Shown here one piece after another: positions 5,271-6,799 of a DNA stretch of 6,799 nt (positions are counted from its first letter, which is position 1; the number at the start of each line of letters is the position of its first letter). The stretch is taken from contig CAMOJA010000037.1 in assembly GCA_946616535.1 (NCBI GenBank), positions 1 to 6,799 on the forward strand, written 5' to 3'. Position numbers and translations under genes: made by a program. The notes under the pieces are model-generated. The model saw only the letters and a program-made list of their open reading frames with translations. It was not told the origin of the DNA and searched no databases. The DNA comes from an uncultured Bacteroidales bacterium (lineage in GTDB: Bacteria; Bacteroidota; Bacteroidia; Bacteroidales; Paludibacteraceae).

Positions 5271-6656
5271 TCATTGTTTTGATGTATATATAACTAATCT
5301 TAGTGGACGGGATTCATCGTCCGCCTTCTTGAATTGTAATAACACCGGATCATCCGGTTTTGGCAACTTCACGCCTACTAATTCCGTCCATGGAGAAAAT
5401 TTATCAACAGCCTTTCTTTTTCGCTGAATTTGATGAACATTCCGTTTCTTATACCGATGACTTACATCCGGTTGGAAAGGCTCAATAATTCCTTGCTGTT
5501 CCGCGGCTACTATCTGTTCGGCAGACGCTACATATAGTGCATCGTTAGCCAAACGACTGCAATATTCGGCAAAGCGCACACGTTCCTTCTTGCTCATTCC
5601 GAGAGCGATATTTTGAATCTTATCCGGTGCATCTTTTTGCATGATTTTTCGCCATAGATTACATGGTATTTCCTCCGAAATATAATAGGGTTGCTCCGCC
5701 GGCACATAGACGAATCGGACTTTCTTTCCCTTAATGCGAACGGAGCGAGTCAAAGGAGGTTCTTCCTGTAGCACTTGCATCATGGGGTCGTCCGGCAAGG
5801 TAAATGCCACACGAAAGCCGATATATTCGGCAGTGGTCTCAGGGACATACCATCGACGTACAGACAAGTGGCTGTTGGCATTACATTCGTCATAACTGCC
5901 ACCTCGTACAATACGATAGGATCCGGTGTCTGCGCCGCACGGATTAGGAAGAGTACTTAACTGATAAGCACCATAAATATCTTGACACCATTCGGACACA
6001 TTTCCCGTCATGTCGTACAAGCCTAATTCATTGGGATGTTTGCGTCCGACCGGATGTTTCCAGTTTCCGGAACAAGAATAAGTCCACCCTATACTATCTG
6101 CTATGTTTCCTCCCGCAAAACGGAAAGACTTGCTTTTGTTTCCTCCGCGTGCGGCATATTCCCATTCCGCTTCCGAGGGGAGACGAAACGGAAGCCCCGT
6201 AATACTATCCAAACGACGCACAAATTCCTGGCATTCGTTCCATGATACATATGAAATAGGAATCGTCGGATAACCCTTTGGGCTGATGATTTCGCTTTCG
6301 GGCATGACTGCACGCCATAATTCGACCGTGACTTCTGTGGTGGCTATATAATAGGGAGAAAGGAAGACAAGGTGTGCAGGTTTGTCCGTATAAATCTCCG
6401 GATCGTATTGGTCTGTTGTTGCTCCCATCAAAAACGAACCGCCCTCTACCCGTTGCATGGTAAGATACAAATCTTTTCCGGAGGAACTGTCTTTTCCGTC
6501 CGAACTATCTTTTCCGTCCGAACTATCTTTTCCTGCAATATGAATCTTTATGTCTATCCGTTGTAGCGAGTCCGGCACAACTGATTTATGTCTCCGTGCT
6601 GCCAAAGGAAGCACGGACATTAGAGACACAGTTAATATCAGCCATTTTCGAAACAC
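5271..6656 (-). CDS. Secreted FGE/SUMF1-fold protein lacking the catalytic cysteines, with a second partial FGE-like unit
   Basis: The 461-residue product begins at the GTG at 6656, which gives a clean signal peptide (FRKWLILTVSLMSVLPLAA). The earlier GTG at 6722 lies inside a terminator. Residues 42-62 are a GKDSSD repeat linker. Residues 68-286 are an FGE-sulfatase (PF03781-type) domain with GGSFLMG, PYYIATTEVTVELWR, FRLPSEAEWEYAARGG, GLYDMTGNVSEW, RIVRGGSYDEC and IGFRVAF. True formylglycine-generating enzymes have GGSYxCxxxxC. Here these two cysteines align with E257 and S262, and C258 is off register, so sulfatase activation is unlikely. Non-enzymatic FGE-fold proteins are known in Bacteroidota (GldK and GldJ of the gliding/type IX secretion apparatus). 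Residues 313-392 look like a second, decayed N-terminal half: PYYISEEIPCNLWRKIM and YVASAEQIVAAEQQG parallel PYYIATTEVTVELWRAVM and FRLPSEAEWEYAARGG. The last 65 residues are basic then acidic and unrecognised. No good promoter was found. Role unknown, probably structural or binding in the envelope. Confidence 0.85.
   Translation of the reverse strand: MFRKWLILTVSLMSVLPLAARRHKSVVPDSLQRIDIKIHIAGKDSSDGKDSSDGKDSSSGKDLYLTMQRVEGGSFLMGATTDQYDPEIYTDKPAHLVFLSPYYIATTEVTVELWRAVMPESEIISPKGYPTIPISYVSWNECQEFVRRLDSITGLPFRLPSEAEWEYAARGGNKSKSFRFAGGNIADSIGWTYSCSGNWKHPVGRKHPNELGLYDMTGNVSEWCQDIYGAYQLSTLPNPCGADTGSYRIVRGGSYDECNANSHLSVRRWYVPETTAEYIGFRVAFTLPDDPMMQVLQEEPPLTRSVRIKGKKVRFVYVPAEQPYYISEEIPCNLWRKIMQKDAPDKIQNIALGMSKKERVRFAEYCSRLANDALYVASAEQIVAAEQQGIIEPFQPDVSHRYKKRNVHQIQRKRKAVDKFSPWTELVGVKLPKPDDPVLLQFKKADDESRPLRLVIYTSKQ
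6473..6533. repeat. 18-bp in-frame coding repeat (GKDSSD units)
   Basis: Two identical 18-bp units (6491-6508 and 6509-6526, CTTTTCCGTCCGAACTAT on the plus strand) are flanked by a diverged copy at 6473-6490 (14 of 18 identical) and a partial copy to 6533. They encode consecutive GKDSSD-like hexapeptides just after the signal peptide of the FGE-like protein. Unit length is six codons, so gain or loss of copies would change linker length without breaking the frame. Confidence 0.9.
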
Positions 6657-6704
6657 GCATGTGCATCTACAATTTCTGTGCCAAACATCAATTCTAGATA
6701 ATTG

Positions 6705-6738
6705 AAAAAAAAAGATGCCCACAAACGGACATCCTTTT
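6705..6738 (-). terminator. Intrinsic terminator of the tRNA-Ser gene
   Basis: On the minus strand GATGTCC (6733-6727) pairs with GGGCATC (6720-6714) across GTTTGT, with one G-U pair. Flanking AAAAG and TTTTT extend the stem, and nine T follow (6713-6705). It starts 12 bp after the tRNA 3' end. It also overlaps the earliest possible GTG start of the FGE-like gene, showing that start is not used. Confidence 0.88.
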
Positions 6739-6749
6739 CATTTTCTTTG

Positions 6750-6799
6750 CGGAGAGTGAGGGATTCGAACCCCCGATACGACGTAATGCGTATACCGCA
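6750..6799 (-). tRNA. tRNA-Ser, 3' portion (anticodon beyond window)
   Basis: Read on the minus strand: the 3' half of an anticodon stem (TGCGG), then a long variable arm (ATACG and CGTAT stem around an 8-nt loop), a T-arm GGGGG-TTCGAAT-CCCTC, an acceptor strand ACTCTCC and discriminator G. A long variable arm restricts it to class II (Ser or Leu, Tyr in bacteria). Discriminator G points to Ser, since Leu and Tyr tRNAs carry A. CCA is not encoded (the next bases are CAAAG), as is common in Bacteroidota. The anticodon is off the right edge, so the codon family cannot be stated. Confidence 0.85.

Noticed and set aside
5271..5273. Recoding of TGA as a sense codon
   Set aside because: No in-frame TGA occurs in the other genes, TGG is used for tryptophan throughout, and the FGE-like protein is complete without the extension.
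6682..6689. GATGTTTG as a -7 element for the FGE-like gene
   Set aside because: It differs from TAnnTTTG at one base and has no TTG at the right distance upstream, unlike the other four promoters.
6657..6722. GTG start at 6722 adding 22 residues to the FGE-like protein
   Set aside because: It lies in the terminator stem of the tRNA gene, and the TTT TTT TTT codons are the terminator T-run. The GTG at 6656 gives a proper signal peptide.
6750..6799. tRNA-Ser 3' end as an integration (att) site for the neighbouring genes
   Set aside because: I found no direct copy of the tRNA 3' end elsewhere in the window and no integrase gene; an intact terminator follows the tRNA.

Overview
The window looks like a chromosomal segment of an uncultivated or little-studied member of the Bacteroidota, probably Bacteroidales. 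Four promoters match the Bacteroides-type consensus (TTG or TTTG, then 20 bp, then TAnnTTTG). There are no Shine-Dalgarno sequences, and intergenic DNA is very AT-rich while several genes are GC-rich at third codon positions. The secreted proteins are of Bacteroidales character: a lipoprotein with a beta-sandwich, a C-terminal tail of the 'K-x-(L/I)-x-x-G-x-L-x-I-x-x-x-G-x-x-Y-x-x-x-G' kind, and an FGE/SUMF1-fold secreted protein. I cannot name a genus.

Layout, left to right. (1) 1-1828, minus: the N-terminal 609 residues of the class III anaerobic ribonucleotide reductase NrdD; the glycyl-radical end lies off the left edge. (2) 1829-2132: the nrdD leader, carrying eight perfect copies of an 8-bp tandem repeat, then the nrdD promoter, then two hairpins that probably terminate the upstream gene. 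(3) 2133-3332, minus: a secreted protein made of three copies of an unrecognised ~110-residue beta-rich module plus a Bacteroidales-type C-terminal tail. (4) 3333-3588: its promoter, an array of five 11-bp direct repeats, a pair of 11-bp repeats and a UUCG-loop terminator. (5) 3589-4497, minus: a lipoprotein with an Fn3-like domain and one copy of the same ~110-residue module. (6) 4498-4693: back-to-back divergent promoters. (7) 4694-5179, plus: a stand-alone OmpR/PhoB-type winged-helix protein whose C-terminal part resembles a decayed histidine-kinase ATPase fragment. (8) 5271-6656, minus: a secreted FGE/SUMF1-fold protein without the catalytic cysteines, followed by a second partial FGE-like unit. 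(9) 6705-6799, minus: an intrinsic terminator and the 3' part of a tRNA-Ser gene.

How the genes may work together. nrdD makes deoxynucleotides without oxygen and appears independent of the rest. The two module-sharing surface proteins have separate transcription units, but their promoters agree at 29 of 35 positions. The winged-helix gene fires divergently from the lipoprotein promoter with only 26 bp between the two -33 elements. OmpR/PhoB-type domains usually bind head-to-tail direct repeats of about 11 bp, and an 11-bp direct-repeat array lies just upstream of the other module gene. A small 'regulator plus two paralogous surface proteins' locus is therefore the best candidate for an undescribed system here. 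This is inference, not demonstrated.

Three tandem repeats with different units (8, 11 and 18 bp) occur within 6.8 kb, one each in a leader, an upstream region and a coding sequence.
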